Shown here: in pieces, positions 1-8,467 of the stretch
How positions within the stretch are numbered: the first letter of the stretch is position 1
How the letters are laid out: each line of letters begins with the position of its first letter
From: Myxococcales bacterium
GTDB taxonomy: Bacteria; Myxococcota_A; Bradymonadia; UBA7976; UBA1532
Direction: 5' to 3'
DNA: 64,000 nucleotides
Assembly: GCA_020633435.1 (NCBI GenBank)
Contig: JACKDP010000013.1
Coordinates: forward strand, 33,288 to 97,287
The notes under the pieces: model-generated
What the model was told of the DNA's origin: nothing
What the model saw: the letters and a program-made list of their open reading frames with translations, nothing else
Databases searched by the model: none
Translations under genes and position numbers: made by a program

Positions 1-51
1 CCGCGCCGGCCGTCGTGGTACGCTGCCCCCACGCGCGCAGGAGTGGTCTCG

Positions 52-2070
52 ATGAAGCAGCATCTCTGGGTGTGGCTGTGGCCCTGGCTGGTGCTCGGGT
101 GTGACGACGCCGCGCAGTCGGGCGCCGACGCCGGCGGGCAGTGCCTCGCCAGCGACCTCATCCGCCAGTGCCCGCCGGGCAGCAACCCCATCCTGGGCGG
201 GACGGCGGGCGACCTCTGCGCCGGGGGCAGCGAGCTGCGCAACATGCAGGGGGCCGTCACCGGCCAGTGCTACGGCGAGGGGGCCTGCTTCGTGGCCTGC
301 CAGTTCGCCGCGCCCTGCCCGTGCGGCGTCGACCGGGTGACGGCCGACGGGGTGTTCTGCACCCCGTGCGCGGAGGTGAACCCCTGCGGGGACGGCCAGT
401 GCGCGGCGGGCGAGACGCCGCAGAGCTGCCCGCAGGACTGCGCCGGCGACTGCGCCCCCGGGGACATGCGCTGCCAGGGCGTCGCCATCGAGTCGTGCAA
501 CCTGCGGGGCCGCTGGGAGGCCATCGCCTGCCCCCAGGGCGAGGCCTGCGTGCAGCGGGCCGAGGACCCGGCGCCGCGCTGCGCCCGCGACGACGTGGTG
601 GTGGGCCAGGACGGGGGCGTCGCGGACGCCGCCGGGCCGCGCATCGCCGGGCGCCTGCTCCTGGGCGACGCCGACTACCCGGGCACCGGCACCGCCGCCC
701 GCGCCGGGAGCGGCCGCGACCTGCAGCTCCTCGGGCGCTTCGGCTACCTGCGTGTCTGCCATGGCAACGACGCCCAGCAGGCCCGCTGCCGCGAAGCCAT
801 CGGCCAGCAGCCGCGCGACGAGCTGGTCAACCGCGCGGCCCGCAGCGAGATCGTCGCGTCGGCGCCGGCCGGGGCCGATGAGGTCTGGCTCTGGGGCCAG
901 ACGGCGGCCGTGGCCTTCTCGCCCCAGGGCGGCGCCCCTGCCGGGGGCGAGGCGCCGGCGTTCGAGGCCTTCTGCGCGGCCCACACGGCGCGGTGCCTGG
1001 GCCGCGAGGGCGAGTGCGACGCCGCCGCCAGCCAGATCGCGTACGACGCCTGGCCCGCCGGCAACGCCGCGATGGCCTGCTGGCTCGCCGAGGGTGGCTG
1101 CGAGCTCTCCAACGCCTGCCGGCTCGCCGAGCGCGGGCGCGGCTACGGCGAGGGCGTCGCCTTCGAGCGGCCCGATCTGGCCGTCGTGTCGGACGACGGC
1201 GCCACCGCCGTGGTCTGGACGGACGCCCAGCACGTCGCCCTCTACGACGTGGCCAGCCAGCGCCTCACCCCCCTCGGCGACGTGGGCGCCTACGAGCGCG
1301 GCGGCGGCGTCTCCCTGGCCATGAGCGCGGATGGCCGCTTCGTGGCCGCCACCGCCGTCACCGGCCAGACCTACAACGACGACGGCCTGCTGGTGGTCTG
1401 GGATCGCGCGGGCGGCCCGCCGGTGGCCGCCGTCCCCCTGCCCGACGTGGCCCCCTACGCCGTCGCCCTGAGCCCCGACGGCGCCCTCGCCGCCGTCGCC
1501 CGCCAGAACCCCCCCGGCAACCCCGGCCTCTGGCCCGAGGGCATCGACGTCATCGACGTGGCCTCCGGCGGGCTCCTGTTCCGCATCCTGGCCCTCGACG
1601 AGCCCAACCCCCCGGGCCTCGCCTGCCGCGGGCACATCAACCGGGGCCTCGCCTTCTCGCCCCTCGGCGACCGCCTGGCCGCCGGCGGCCAGCAGATCAA
1701 CGGCGCCTCCTGCACCCCCACGGCCGTCGTCGAGATCTGGAACCTGGCCACCCGCGAGAAGGAGCAGACGCTCACCGGCCCCCCGCGCCTCGGCGTCGAC
1801 TTCCTGCGCTACAGCCCGGACGGCACCACCCTCGCCGTCGCCTCGCGGCTGGTGCAGGCCCCCTCCCCCCTCACCTTCGATCTGACGCTCTGGGATGCCG
1901 CCAGCGGCGCCCTCGTGCAGCAGCTCGAGAGCGGCAGCGTGCCCGCCATCACCGGCGCCAACGGCCTGGCCTACAGCCCCGACGGCCAGCGGCTCGTCAC
2001 CTGGGGCGCCGGCAACGGCGACGACGACTTCGCCGTGGGCCAGGTGAGCACCTACGGGGTCGCGCCATGA
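52..2070 (+). CDS. Beta-propeller (WD40-like) surface lipoprotein, paralogue A
   Basis: The 672-residue product starts with a type II signal peptide; the lipobox VLGC puts the lipidated cysteine at about residue 17. A Cys-rich head (about residues 25-180) has many C-x-C and CxxxC pairs and resembles the next gene's head. The C-terminal half (about 365-670) contains repeats ending in SPDG or SADG followed by LA/VA and then a Trp-Asp-like strand, as in WD40/YVTN propellers. An upstream GTG at 43 is in frame, but AGGAG at 39-43 lies 8 nt before the ATG at 52, so I chose that start. The stop overlaps the next start (ATGA). It is probably an envelope-anchored binding protein; the ligand is unknown. 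Confidence 0.8.
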   Translation: MKQHLWVWLWPWLVLGCDDAAQSGADAGGQCLASDLIRQCPPGSNPILGGTAGDLCAGGSELRNMQGAVTGQCYGEGACFVACQFAAPCPCGVDRVTADGVFCTPCAEVNPCGDGQCAAGETPQSCPQDCAGDCAPGDMRCQGVAIESCNLRGRWEAIACPQGEACVQRAEDPAPRCARDDVVVGQDGGVADAAGPRIAGRLLLGDADYPGTGTAARAGSGRDLQLLGRFGYLRVCHGNDAQQARCREAIGQQPRDELVNRAARSEIVASAPAGADEVWLWGQTAAVAFSPQGGAPAGGEAPAFEAFCAAHTARCLGREGECDAAASQIAYDAWPAGNAAMACWLAEGGCELSNACRLAERGRGYGEGVAFERPDLAVVSDDGATAVVWTDAQHVALYDVASQRLTPLGDVGAYERGGGVSLAMSADGRFVAATAVTGQTYNDDGLLVVWDRAGGPPVAAVPLPDVAPYAVALSPDGALAAVARQNPPGNPGLWPEGIDVIDVASGGLLFRILALDEPNPPGLACRGHINRGLAFSPLGDRLAAGGQQINGASCTPTAVVEIWNLATREKEQTLTGPPRLGVDFLRYSPDGTTLAVASRLVQAPSPLTFDLTLWDAASGALVQQLESGSVPAITGANGLAYSPDGQRLVTWGAGNGDDDFAVGQVSTYGVAP

Positions 2071-3545
2071 GGTGGCCGGCCCTGGCCCTGCTCCTGGTGG
2101 GCTGCGGGGGCGACGATCCCGGCGAGGCGACCCCCGCCCCCGACCAGGGCGTCGTGGCGCGCACCTGCGCCGAGCGCGCCGCCGTGCTCGCCGCGCAGTG
2201 CCCCCCCGGCAGCCGCCCCGAGGTCTTCGCCGCGGGCACGACGGCGTGCGCGGCGTCGGGCGAAATCCTCAATGATGACGGGGCCATCGAGGCTATCTGC
2301 CGCTCCGTGGACGGCTGCGTGCTGGTCTGCGGCTTCACCGATCCCTGCGCCTGCGGCATCGACCGCGTCACGGACGAGGGCGTCTTCTGCGCCTCGTGCG
2401 AGGAGGCCGCGGCCTGCGGCAACCAGGTCTGCGAGGGGGGCGAGTCCCCCGAGACATGCCCCGAGGACTGCGGCGACGTCTGCGCCCCGGGCACGGAGCG
2501 CTGCGCCGGCGAGGTGCGCGAGGTCTGCCGGCCCGACGGCGACTGGGAGACGGTGGCCTGCCGCGACGACCAGGCCTGCGGGCTGACCCGCGGCCGCCCG
2601 TTCTGCCAGACGCGCATCAGCCCCGCCGGCGGGACGTACCTCGCCCCCACCGGCCAGCCCTTCGCCGGCGACGGCGACGCCGCCGCCATCCGCTTCCAGG
2701 TGGGGCGCCTGCCCTGCGCCGGCGACTGCGAGCCCCTGCGCTTCGTGGAGGACGGCGCCCGCGTGCTCGCCCGGCAAGGCATGCGTCTGGCCCTCTTCGA
2801 CGCCGCCACCGGCGCCGTCGAGGACGCGGGCTTCCCCGTGCTGGGGGCCTTCGCGGTGACGGAGCACCACGTCGGCACGAGCGCCCGCCAGCCCATCGTG
2901 GTCGATCGGGCCCGCCGCACCACCTTCACGGCCCAGGCCATCGTCGATGACACCACCGGCCTCGCCACGGGCGGCGTGGCGCTCACGGAGGACGGCGCGG
3001 AGCTGGCGGTGGCCATGGCCGTCGAGGGCGAGCCCCTGGTCGCGTCGTGGAGCACCGCCGACGGCGCCGCGCGCCACCTGCTGCGCTTCGTCGACCCCGC
3101 CGTGGCCAGCAACACCCAGGCGACGGCCCTGGCCTTCAGCCCCGATGGCCGCCTGCTGGCCGAGGGCCGCGTGGGTGGGCTGGTGGTGCTCTGGAACGTG
3201 GCCGAGGGCCGCTACGTGCACCTGCTGCAGACCCAGGTGGGCGAGGTGACCGCCCTGGCCTTCCCCCCCACGGGCGAGCCGGTGCTGCTCGTGGGCGGCG
3301 CCGGCCTCGAGCTCTGGGAGCTGGAGGCCGCCCGCCGACGCTGGCGCGAGCCGCGCAGCGCCCCCGGCTCCCTGGCGATCTCGGCCGACGGCCTGACGCT
3401 GGCCGTCGGCGGGGGCGCGGTGTCGCTGCGCCGGATGGCCGATGGCGTCGAGATCCGCGCCCTCGATGGCACGGGCCGCGTGCACTTCTCCCCCGACGGG
3501 CACCGCCTGCTCGCCGGGGCCATCCTCTATGGCGATGCCCTCTGA
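2067..3545 (+). CDS. Beta-propeller (WD40-like) surface lipoprotein, paralogue B
   Basis: This 492-residue lipoprotein (lipobox LVGC, cysteine near residue 12) starts at the ATG that overlaps the upstream stop by 4 nt. Its Cys-rich head repeats the pattern of the first gene, including QCPPGS, a CACGIDRVTDEGVFC-type stretch matched by CPCGVDRVTADGVFC upstream, and an ETCPEDC segment. The C-terminal region has propeller-like blades with FSPDG/ISADG turns, but fewer than paralogue A. The pair looks like an old tandem duplication whose propellers have diverged in size. An outer-membrane or periplasmic location is inferred from the lipobox; function is unknown. Confidence 0.8.
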   Translation: MRWPALALLLVGCGGDDPGEATPAPDQGVVARTCAERAAVLAAQCPPGSRPEVFAAGTTACAASGEILNDDGAIEAICRSVDGCVLVCGFTDPCACGIDRVTDEGVFCASCEEAAACGNQVCEGGESPETCPEDCGDVCAPGTERCAGEVREVCRPDGDWETVACRDDQACGLTRGRPFCQTRISPAGGTYLAPTGQPFAGDGDAAAIRFQVGRLPCAGDCEPLRFVEDGARVLARQGMRLALFDAATGAVEDAGFPVLGAFAVTEHHVGTSARQPIVVDRARRTTFTAQAIVDDTTGLATGGVALTEDGAELAVAMAVEGEPLVASWSTADGAARHLLRFVDPAVASNTQATALAFSPDGRLLAEGRVGGLVVLWNVAEGRYVHLLQTQVGEVTALAFPPTGEPVLLVGGAGLELWELEAARRRWREPRSAPGSLAISADGLTLAVGGGAVSLRRMADGVEIRALDGTGRVHFSPDGHRLLAGAILYGDAL

Positions 3546-3554
3546 GAGGTCCCC

Positions 3555-4220
3555 TTGTCCCGACGCCCTGACGCCGCCACCGTCCTGCTCGCCCTGCTGG
3601 AGCGCATCCCCGACGCCCACCAGGTCGAGCGGCTGCTCGAAGCCGAGAACCTGCGCCATGTGCTCAACCAGTGTGGCCAGAGCGACGCCGACATCCGCGC
3701 GGCCCTGAAGACGAAGATGCCGGGGGAGCTGCTCCTGGGCCTCCTGGAGGGTGGCCGCACGGGCGACGAGCTCCTCGCCCTGCTGCCGCCGCCGGGCCCC
3801 TCGAAGTCGGCGGCCGCCGTCGCTCGCGTCCAGGCCGTCCTCCCCCGGCCCTCCGCGGTGGCCGCCAGCGTCAGCAGCCTCAACAAGGCCGGCGGCATCA
3901 GCGCCCTCGTGGCCGTCATCGTCCCGGCCATGATCCTCTCGGGCTTCTTCCCCCTCTGGAACGTCGGCAGCCCCGGCCTCTGGTATGGCATCGCCACGGG
4001 CGGCGCCGCGCTGGGCGGCGCCCTCTTCGCCTGGGGCCGCCACCCCGCCTGGCTCGGCGCCCTCTGCGCCGCCCTCGCCGCCCCCGGCGCCCTCTTCGTC
4101 ATGCAGTGGTGGACCGCCGACCGTGAGACCATCTGGAACGTGGAGATCGCGGCCGCCTGCGGCGCGGGGGCCCTGCCAGGGATCATCCTCTACAACGTGC
4201 TGGCGCGGCGCGCTCGCTGA
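3555..4220 (+). CDS. Small helical domain fused to a four-helix membrane domain
   Basis: This 221-residue protein starts at TTG 3555, with GAGAGGT at 3544-3550 as a ribosome binding site 9 nt after the upstream stop. Residues about 1-80 are predicted soluble and helical (VLLALLERIPD, then a second leucine-rich helix pair). Four hydrophobic segments follow at roughly 113-135, 142-160, 166-186 and 199-216. The N-terminal part resembles the small death-fold-like 'effector-associated' domains that tether proteins in bacterial signalling and conflict systems, but only by eye. Coupling to the two propeller lipoproteins suggests one transcription unit. Function unknown. Confidence 0.6.
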   Translation: MSRRPDAATVLLALLERIPDAHQVERLLEAENLRHVLNQCGQSDADIRAALKTKMPGELLLGLLEGGRTGDELLALLPPPGPSKSAAAVARVQAVLPRPSAVAASVSSLNKAGGISALVAVIVPAMILSGFFPLWNVGSPGLWYGIATGGAALGGALFAWGRHPAWLGALCAALAAPGALFVMQWWTADRETIWNVEIAAACGAGALPGIILYNVLARRAR

Positions 4221-4481
4221 GGCTGCCCGTCGGTGGCTGCCGCTGGCGGGCGGGCGATGCCACCCCCCAGGACGCCAACACCCTGGAATCACAAACGAAA
4301 CACGATTTCCCTCGACGGCTTTCTTTTTCCCGAGGCAAGGTCGCGTGGTCTTCTCTCTGGGCAGGACAGTGAAGGGCATCATGGAAGAACACCTCCTCAC
4401 GTCTCAGCTTCTTCTCGCGATTCATGCGACCGAGGTGAGCCAGGCGCTGCCCATGGGCGCGGGCACGTTGCGGTTGGAGCG
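4221..4481. other. Intergenic stretch with lower GC
   Basis: This 261-base gap contains an A/T-richer patch around 4286-4340 (AATCACAAACGAAACACG, then CTTTCTTTTTCCC). It marks the start of a stretch, running to about 9.5 kb, with visibly lower GC than the flanks. It probably holds the promoter of the following lipoprotein, but no clear -35/-10 pair or strong terminator hairpin is visible. Confidence 0.35.
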
Positions 4482-5336
4482 GTGAAGGTCGAGGTGCTCG
4501 TGGCAGGCGCGGTGCTCAGCGCTTGCACGGACGGTGGACCTCGTCCTCCGCTGTACCTGGATCCCATCCTCCTGCCGACAGCCGCGTGTCCACTCGAGGT
4601 CGGGGATGGCTACGTCGGGATCGAGGTGTATCTGGCTGCAAGAGGTCCCCATCCTGCCGTAGACGCCGATGACCTGGGCTTCTGGGGCCTCGACGGCGAC
4701 CGGGGAACGTTGACGCTCCAAGCCAACGAGGGTGAGCCAAGGACCGTCGAAGTCAGAGTCACCTGGCTCGGGCCGGGGCGCCCCGCTGTCGTCGGCGCTG
4801 TCGCCTATGTTCACATGGGTGACTCCCCGAGCAGGCGCCTCCCGTCGAATGGACCCGACTTCCCGCCCGAACGCTCATTTCTTCCCAGGCACTCCACCTG
4901 GCTGGACGAGTCCCCGCCCTCCGGAGCCAATCCCGTCCAGGCCGCGCTCGCTTGGCTGGCTCTCCAGCCAAAGCCCAGGTTCCTCGTGGTCTACCTCCCC
5001 GACAGCGGAGACCGGCGCCCTGCCGGGGCCTTGAGCGTGAGCGAGGAGGCGACCATCGCACCGGCCCTTGCCCGAGACGAAGTCCGGCTGATCGTGTTTG
5101 AAGATGTCTGGCGCGGCGAAGCTTCCGCCAGCTGGCTCCGGCTTGCCTGCGGTTCTGGCGGCGCCAGGCACCGCTGGGAGTACCCGGCCTTCCTGGATCA
5201 GGCGTGGCGCACGCGGCTGGTGTTCTCTTCCCCTCCCGTTGCGAAGAGTGGTCGCCTTCGGGGCTACTTCAGGGTGGATGGCGACGACTTCGGCTACTCC
5301 ATCGAGGTCGACTTCCCCCTCTCTCGAAGGGAGTAG
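4482..5336 (+). CDS. Putative lipoprotein of unknown function
   Basis: The reading frame is open from 4233, but the first 83 codons have no sensible composition. Starting at GTG 4482 gives a short signal with lipobox VLSAC (cysteine near residue 15) and a 284-residue product. GGAG at 4476-4479 is only 2 nt away, so the start is uncertain; GTG 4494 would leave almost no n-region. The mature protein is mostly beta-strand-like with no family I recognise. It ends 5 nt before the first SUMF1-type gene, suggesting co-transcription. Base composition is lower in GC than the neighbours to the left. Confidence 0.55.
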   Translation: MKVEVLVAGAVLSACTDGGPRPPLYLDPILLPTAACPLEVGDGYVGIEVYLAARGPHPAVDADDLGFWGLDGDRGTLTLQANEGEPRTVEVRVTWLGPGRPAVVGAVAYVHMGDSPSRRLPSNGPDFPPERSFLPRHSTWLDESPPSGANPVQAALAWLALQPKPRFLVVYLPDSGDRRPAGALSVSEEATIAPALARDEVRLIVFEDVWRGEASASWLRLACGSGGARHRWEYPAFLDQAWRTRLVFSSPPVAKSGRLRGYFRVDGDDFGYSIEVDFPLSRRE

Positions 5337-5341
5337 CAGGC

Positions 5342-6310
5342 ATGACACCTTTCAGACCTGGCCGTCGGCCTGTGCTGCTGAGCCTCGCCCTTCTGGCTCC
5401 AGCTACGGCCTGTGACGACGTGACCGTACAGGCCGACCCCGAGGACGCCAGCGTCGACGCCGGCTTGCCTGCTTGCCGGCTCCCGCGCGTGGGCACCATC
5501 GACTGGGTGTTCATCGAAGGTGGGAGCTTCGTCATGGGCATCGACGACCCCCGCTGGCCGCTAGCGGCGCCGCCCCACCGGGTGACCGTGCCGTCCTTCT
5601 TCATCGCCCGGACCGAGATGCGCTGGGTGGACTACGACGCGTGCAGTCGCGACGGTGTCTGTACACCCATCGACGTCCTGCACCGGCCCAGGCACGTGAA
5701 CCCTGAGGACTGGTTGCTGACACGGCACTCCGGCGAGCCCTATCCTGGACTGGTGCCCGACGACAGCCCCACGCAGCTCGTCTGGGAGAAGGTCAGCCCG
5801 GTGCTCCGTTGGAGCCGGACTCGTTTGCCGTCCGAGGCGGAGTGGGAGTACGCCGCCCGTGGTCAGGGCCGTGATGTGCTCTACCCCTGGGGGGACGAGC
5901 CCGCCGACTGCAAGTGGGCAGTCATGCGTGAAGGCCCCAAACTGGAGGGAGCATGCAACCTGTACCACCAACAGCCACCCTGCAGCAGGCCGGCCGGCAA
6001 CACACCGCAGGGCCTGTGTGACATGGCTGGCAACACAAGTGAGTGGACGGCCGACGTCTTCCGCGAGACCTATGAGGGTGCGCCTACCGATGGCACGCCC
6101 CGAACCGCTGACCACGATCCCGCCGGCCATGAGTCGGGTCAGTGGGACGCGTTTCGCGTCGGCCGTGGAGGAGGGGCAACCCATCTCGCCGACGGAGTCA
6201 GTGTCCATGCTCGCTCCGTCGGCGGCGCCGGCACCTACGCAGGCCTCCGCCCGGTCGTCGACGTGCCGCCGGGCTGTGACCCGCACAAGCCGCCCGTGGT
6301 GGGGGGCTGA
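5342..6310 (+). CDS. SUMF1/FGE-sulfatase-fold lipoprotein, tandem copy 1
   Basis: The 322-residue product has a signal peptide with lipobox ATAC, then a formylglycine-generating-enzyme-type fold. Visible family marks are the EGGSFVMG start, RLPSEAEWEYAARG, the YPWG strand, LCDMAGNTSEW, and a closing RGGG with GLRPVVD. The paired cysteines that catalyse formylglycine formation in true FGE (after the RGGS motif) are absent, so this is probably a binding or structural relative. Extra cysteines in the insert near PPCSRPAGN may form disulfides. It begins with ATG just after the upstream stop. The signal peptide differs from copies 2-4, marking it as the founder-side copy. Confidence 0.85.
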   Translation: MTPFRPGRRPVLLSLALLAPATACDDVTVQADPEDASVDAGLPACRLPRVGTIDWVFIEGGSFVMGIDDPRWPLAAPPHRVTVPSFFIARTEMRWVDYDACSRDGVCTPIDVLHRPRHVNPEDWLLTRHSGEPYPGLVPDDSPTQLVWEKVSPVLRWSRTRLPSEAEWEYAARGQGRDVLYPWGDEPADCKWAVMREGPKLEGACNLYHQQPPCSRPAGNTPQGLCDMAGNTSEWTADVFRETYEGAPTDGTPRTADHDPAGHESGQWDAFRVGRGGGATHLADGVSVHARSVGGAGTYAGLRPVVDVPPGCDPHKPPVVGG

Positions 6311-6311
6311 G

Positions 6312-7271
6312 GTGGCGTGGTCAACGCACCGGCTGGCCGCCCGGTTCCTCGTCTGCGCCGCGCTCACCGCCTGCGACGACGTGGTTCCACAGGCCGACCC
6401 CGAGGACGCCAGCGTCGACGCCGGCTTGCCTGCTTGCCGGCTCCCACAGGTGGGCACCATCGACTGGGTGTTCATCGAAGGTGGGAGCTTCGTCATGGGC
6501 ATCGACGACCCCCGCTGGCCGCGGGCGGCGCCGCCCCACCCGGTGACCGTGCCGTCCTTCTTCATCGCCCGGACCGAGATACGCTGGGTGGACTACGACG
6601 CGTGCAGTGGCGACGGGGTCTGCAGGCCGGTCGCGACGGTGTACCGGCCGGGGCACGTGAACCCCGAAGACTGGTTGCTGACCAGACACGACGGTCAACC
6701 CTACCCCGGGCTGGTGCCAGACGACAGTCCGGCGCTCCTCATCTCTGAGAAGGTCCGGCCCTTTCTCCGATGGAGCCGCGCCCGCCTGCCCTCCGAAGCC
6801 GAGTGGGAGTACGCCGCCCGCGGACGGGGACGTGACGTGCTCTACCCCTGGGGCGACGAGCCCGCAGACTGCACCCGAGCCGTCATGTATGAGGAAGGAG
6901 ACCTGGAAGGAGCCTGTGATCTCTACCACCCGCAGCCTCCTTGCAGCAGGCCGGCCGGCAACACGCCGCAGGGCCTGTGCGACATGGCGGGCAACGCCGA
7001 TGAGTGGACGGCCGACGTCTTCCGGGAGACCTACGAGGGCGGTCCGGCTAATGGCCGGCCGCGGACGGCTGCCGACGATCCCCCGGACCATGAGCCAGGC
7101 CAGTGGGACGCTGACCAGGTGAGCCGTGGTGGAGCGGCGGACAATTCCGCCGAGTCGGTCAGCGTGCATGTGCGATTCCCGGTGTCAGAGAGTCGGGCCG
7201 TCGGCCTCCGCCCGGTCGTCGACGTGCCGCCGGGCTGTGACCCGCACAAGCCGCCCGTGGTGGGGGGCTGA
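6312..7271 (+). CDS. SUMF1/FGE-sulfatase-fold lipoprotein, tandem copy 2
   Basis: This 319-residue lipoprotein (lipobox LTAC) starts at GTG 6312, one base after the copy 1 stop; translational coupling is likely because no good ribosome binding site is visible. It carries the same motifs as copy 1 (EGGSFVMG, LPSEAEWEYAARG, LCDMAGN, RGGA, GLRPVVD) and also lacks the catalytic cysteine pair. Differences from copy 1 cluster in the middle (for example VATVYRPGHVNPED) and in the segment before RGG, so the exposed loops appear to diverge while the core is held constant. Confidence 0.85.
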   Translation: MAWSTHRLAARFLVCAALTACDDVVPQADPEDASVDAGLPACRLPQVGTIDWVFIEGGSFVMGIDDPRWPRAAPPHPVTVPSFFIARTEIRWVDYDACSGDGVCRPVATVYRPGHVNPEDWLLTRHDGQPYPGLVPDDSPALLISEKVRPFLRWSRARLPSEAEWEYAARGRGRDVLYPWGDEPADCTRAVMYEEGDLEGACDLYHPQPPCSRPAGNTPQGLCDMAGNADEWTADVFRETYEGGPANGRPRTAADDPPDHEPGQWDADQVSRGGAADNSAESVSVHVRFPVSESRAVGLRPVVDVPPGCDPHKPPVVGG

Positions 7272-7272
7272 G

Positions 7273-8238
7273 GTGGCGTGGTCAACGCACCGGCTGGCCG
7301 CCCGGTTCCTCGTCTGCGCCGCGCTCACCGCCTGCGACGACGTGGTTCCACAGGCCGACCCCGAGGACGCCAGCGTCGACGCCGGCCTGCCGGCTTGCCG
7401 GCTCCCGCGCGTGGGCACCATCGACTGGGTGTTCGTCGAAGGTGGCAGCTTCGTCATGGGCATCGACGACCCCCGCTGGCCGCTAGCGGCGCCGCCCCAG
7501 CCGGTGACCGTGCCGTCCTTCTTCATCGCCCGGACCGAGATGCGCTGGGTGGACTACGATGCGTGCAGTCGCGACGGTGTCTGTACACCCATCGACGTCC
7601 TGCACCGCCCCGGGCACGTGAACCCTGAAGACTGGTTGCTGACCCGACACGCCGGAGAGCCCTACCCTGGGCTGGTGCCCGACGACAGCCCCGCGCGTCT
7701 CATCTCCGAGAAGGTCCGCCCCTTTCTCCGATGGAGCCGTGCCCGCCTGCCCTCCGAGGCCGAGTGGGAGTACGCCGCCCGCGGCCGGGGACGTGACGTG
7801 CTCTACCCCTGGGGCGACGAGCGCGCCGACTGCACCCGAGCCGTCATGCAGGCCGAAGGCGAGGTCGGAGAGCGGAGAGCTTGCACGCTGTACCACCTGC
7901 AACCCCCTTGCAGCCGGCCGGCCGGCAACACCCCAGAGGGCTTGTGCGACATGGCGGGCAACTCTGCTGAGTGGACGGCCGACGTCTTCCGCGAGACCTA
8001 CGAGGGTGTCCCGCCCGATGGCACTCCCCGGACGGCTGACGACGATCCCGCCGACCATGTGCCGGGACGTTGGGACACCGACCAGGTGAGCCGTGGTGGA
8101 GCGGCGGACAATTCCGCCGAGTCGGTCAGCGTGCATGTGCGATTCCCGGTGTCAGAGAGTCGGGCCGTCGGCCTCCGCCCGGTCGTCGACGTGCCGCCGG
8201 GCTGTGACCCGCACAAGCCGCCCGTGGTGGGGGGCTGA
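7273..8238 (+). CDS. SUMF1/FGE-sulfatase-fold lipoprotein, tandem copy 3
   Basis: The 321-residue product has the same lipoprotein signal as copy 2 and starts at GTG 7273, one base after the previous stop. Its first half is closest to copy 1 (for example CSRDGVCTPIDVLHRP) while its tail matches copy 2 almost exactly. This mosaic suggests recombination or gene conversion among the copies. The FGE-like core motifs are intact and the catalytic cysteines are missing. It is followed in the same spacing by a truncated fourth copy. Confidence 0.85.
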   Translation: MAWSTHRLAARFLVCAALTACDDVVPQADPEDASVDAGLPACRLPRVGTIDWVFVEGGSFVMGIDDPRWPLAAPPQPVTVPSFFIARTEMRWVDYDACSRDGVCTPIDVLHRPGHVNPEDWLLTRHAGEPYPGLVPDDSPARLISEKVRPFLRWSRARLPSEAEWEYAARGRGRDVLYPWGDERADCTRAVMQAEGEVGERRACTLYHLQPPCSRPAGNTPEGLCDMAGNSAEWTADVFRETYEGVPPDGTPRTADDDPADHVPGRWDTDQVSRGGAADNSAESVSVHVRFPVSESRAVGLRPVVDVPPGCDPHKPPVVGG

Positions 8239-8239
8239 G

Positions 8240-8467
8240 GTGGCGTGGTCAACGCACCGGCTGGCCGCCCGGTTCGTCGTCTGCGCCGCGCTCACCGCCT
8301 GCGACGACGTGGTTCCACAGGCCGACCCCGAGGAGCCATGGCGTGCACGGTTCGGCGAGGTCCTCGCTGAAGACTGTCAGAAGCAAGCAGAAGCGCTGCT
8401 ACCAATGTTGAAGCAGCCGGTGTCCAGGGTGGTCGCTCCGCCTGTGGTCCCGGCCTCCACTTCGTAG
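8240..8467 (+). pseudogene. Truncated fourth copy of the SUMF1-type lipoprotein
   Basis: The first 95 or so bases reproduce the 5' end of copies 2 and 3, including the GTG start one base after the preceding stop, the signal peptide and lipobox, up to GACCCCGAGGA near 8334. After that the homology stops and the frame runs into unrelated DNA, ending at 8467 opposite the 3' end of a minus-strand gene. A 75-residue product would be lipidated but have no FGE-like domain. I read it as the remnant of a deletion or recombination at the end of the array. Confidence 0.8.

Larger units (their letters stand above)
5412..8334 (+). repeat. Tandem gene array with about 0.96-kb repeat unit
   Basis: Three full units and one partial unit are arranged head to tail. 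The distance between equivalent stop codons is 961 and then 967 bases. The stretch 7113-7367 (end of copy 2, start of copy 3) matches 8080-8334 (end of copy 3, start of copy 4) with one difference that I can see (C versus G at 8275). The copy 1/2 junction is similar over a shorter span. Such identity points to recent unequal crossing-over or gene conversion. Confidence 0.85.

Noticed and set aside
5342..8238. Formylglycine-generating enzymes for sulfatases.
   Set aside because: The catalytic cysteine pair is absent and no sulfatase gene is nearby.
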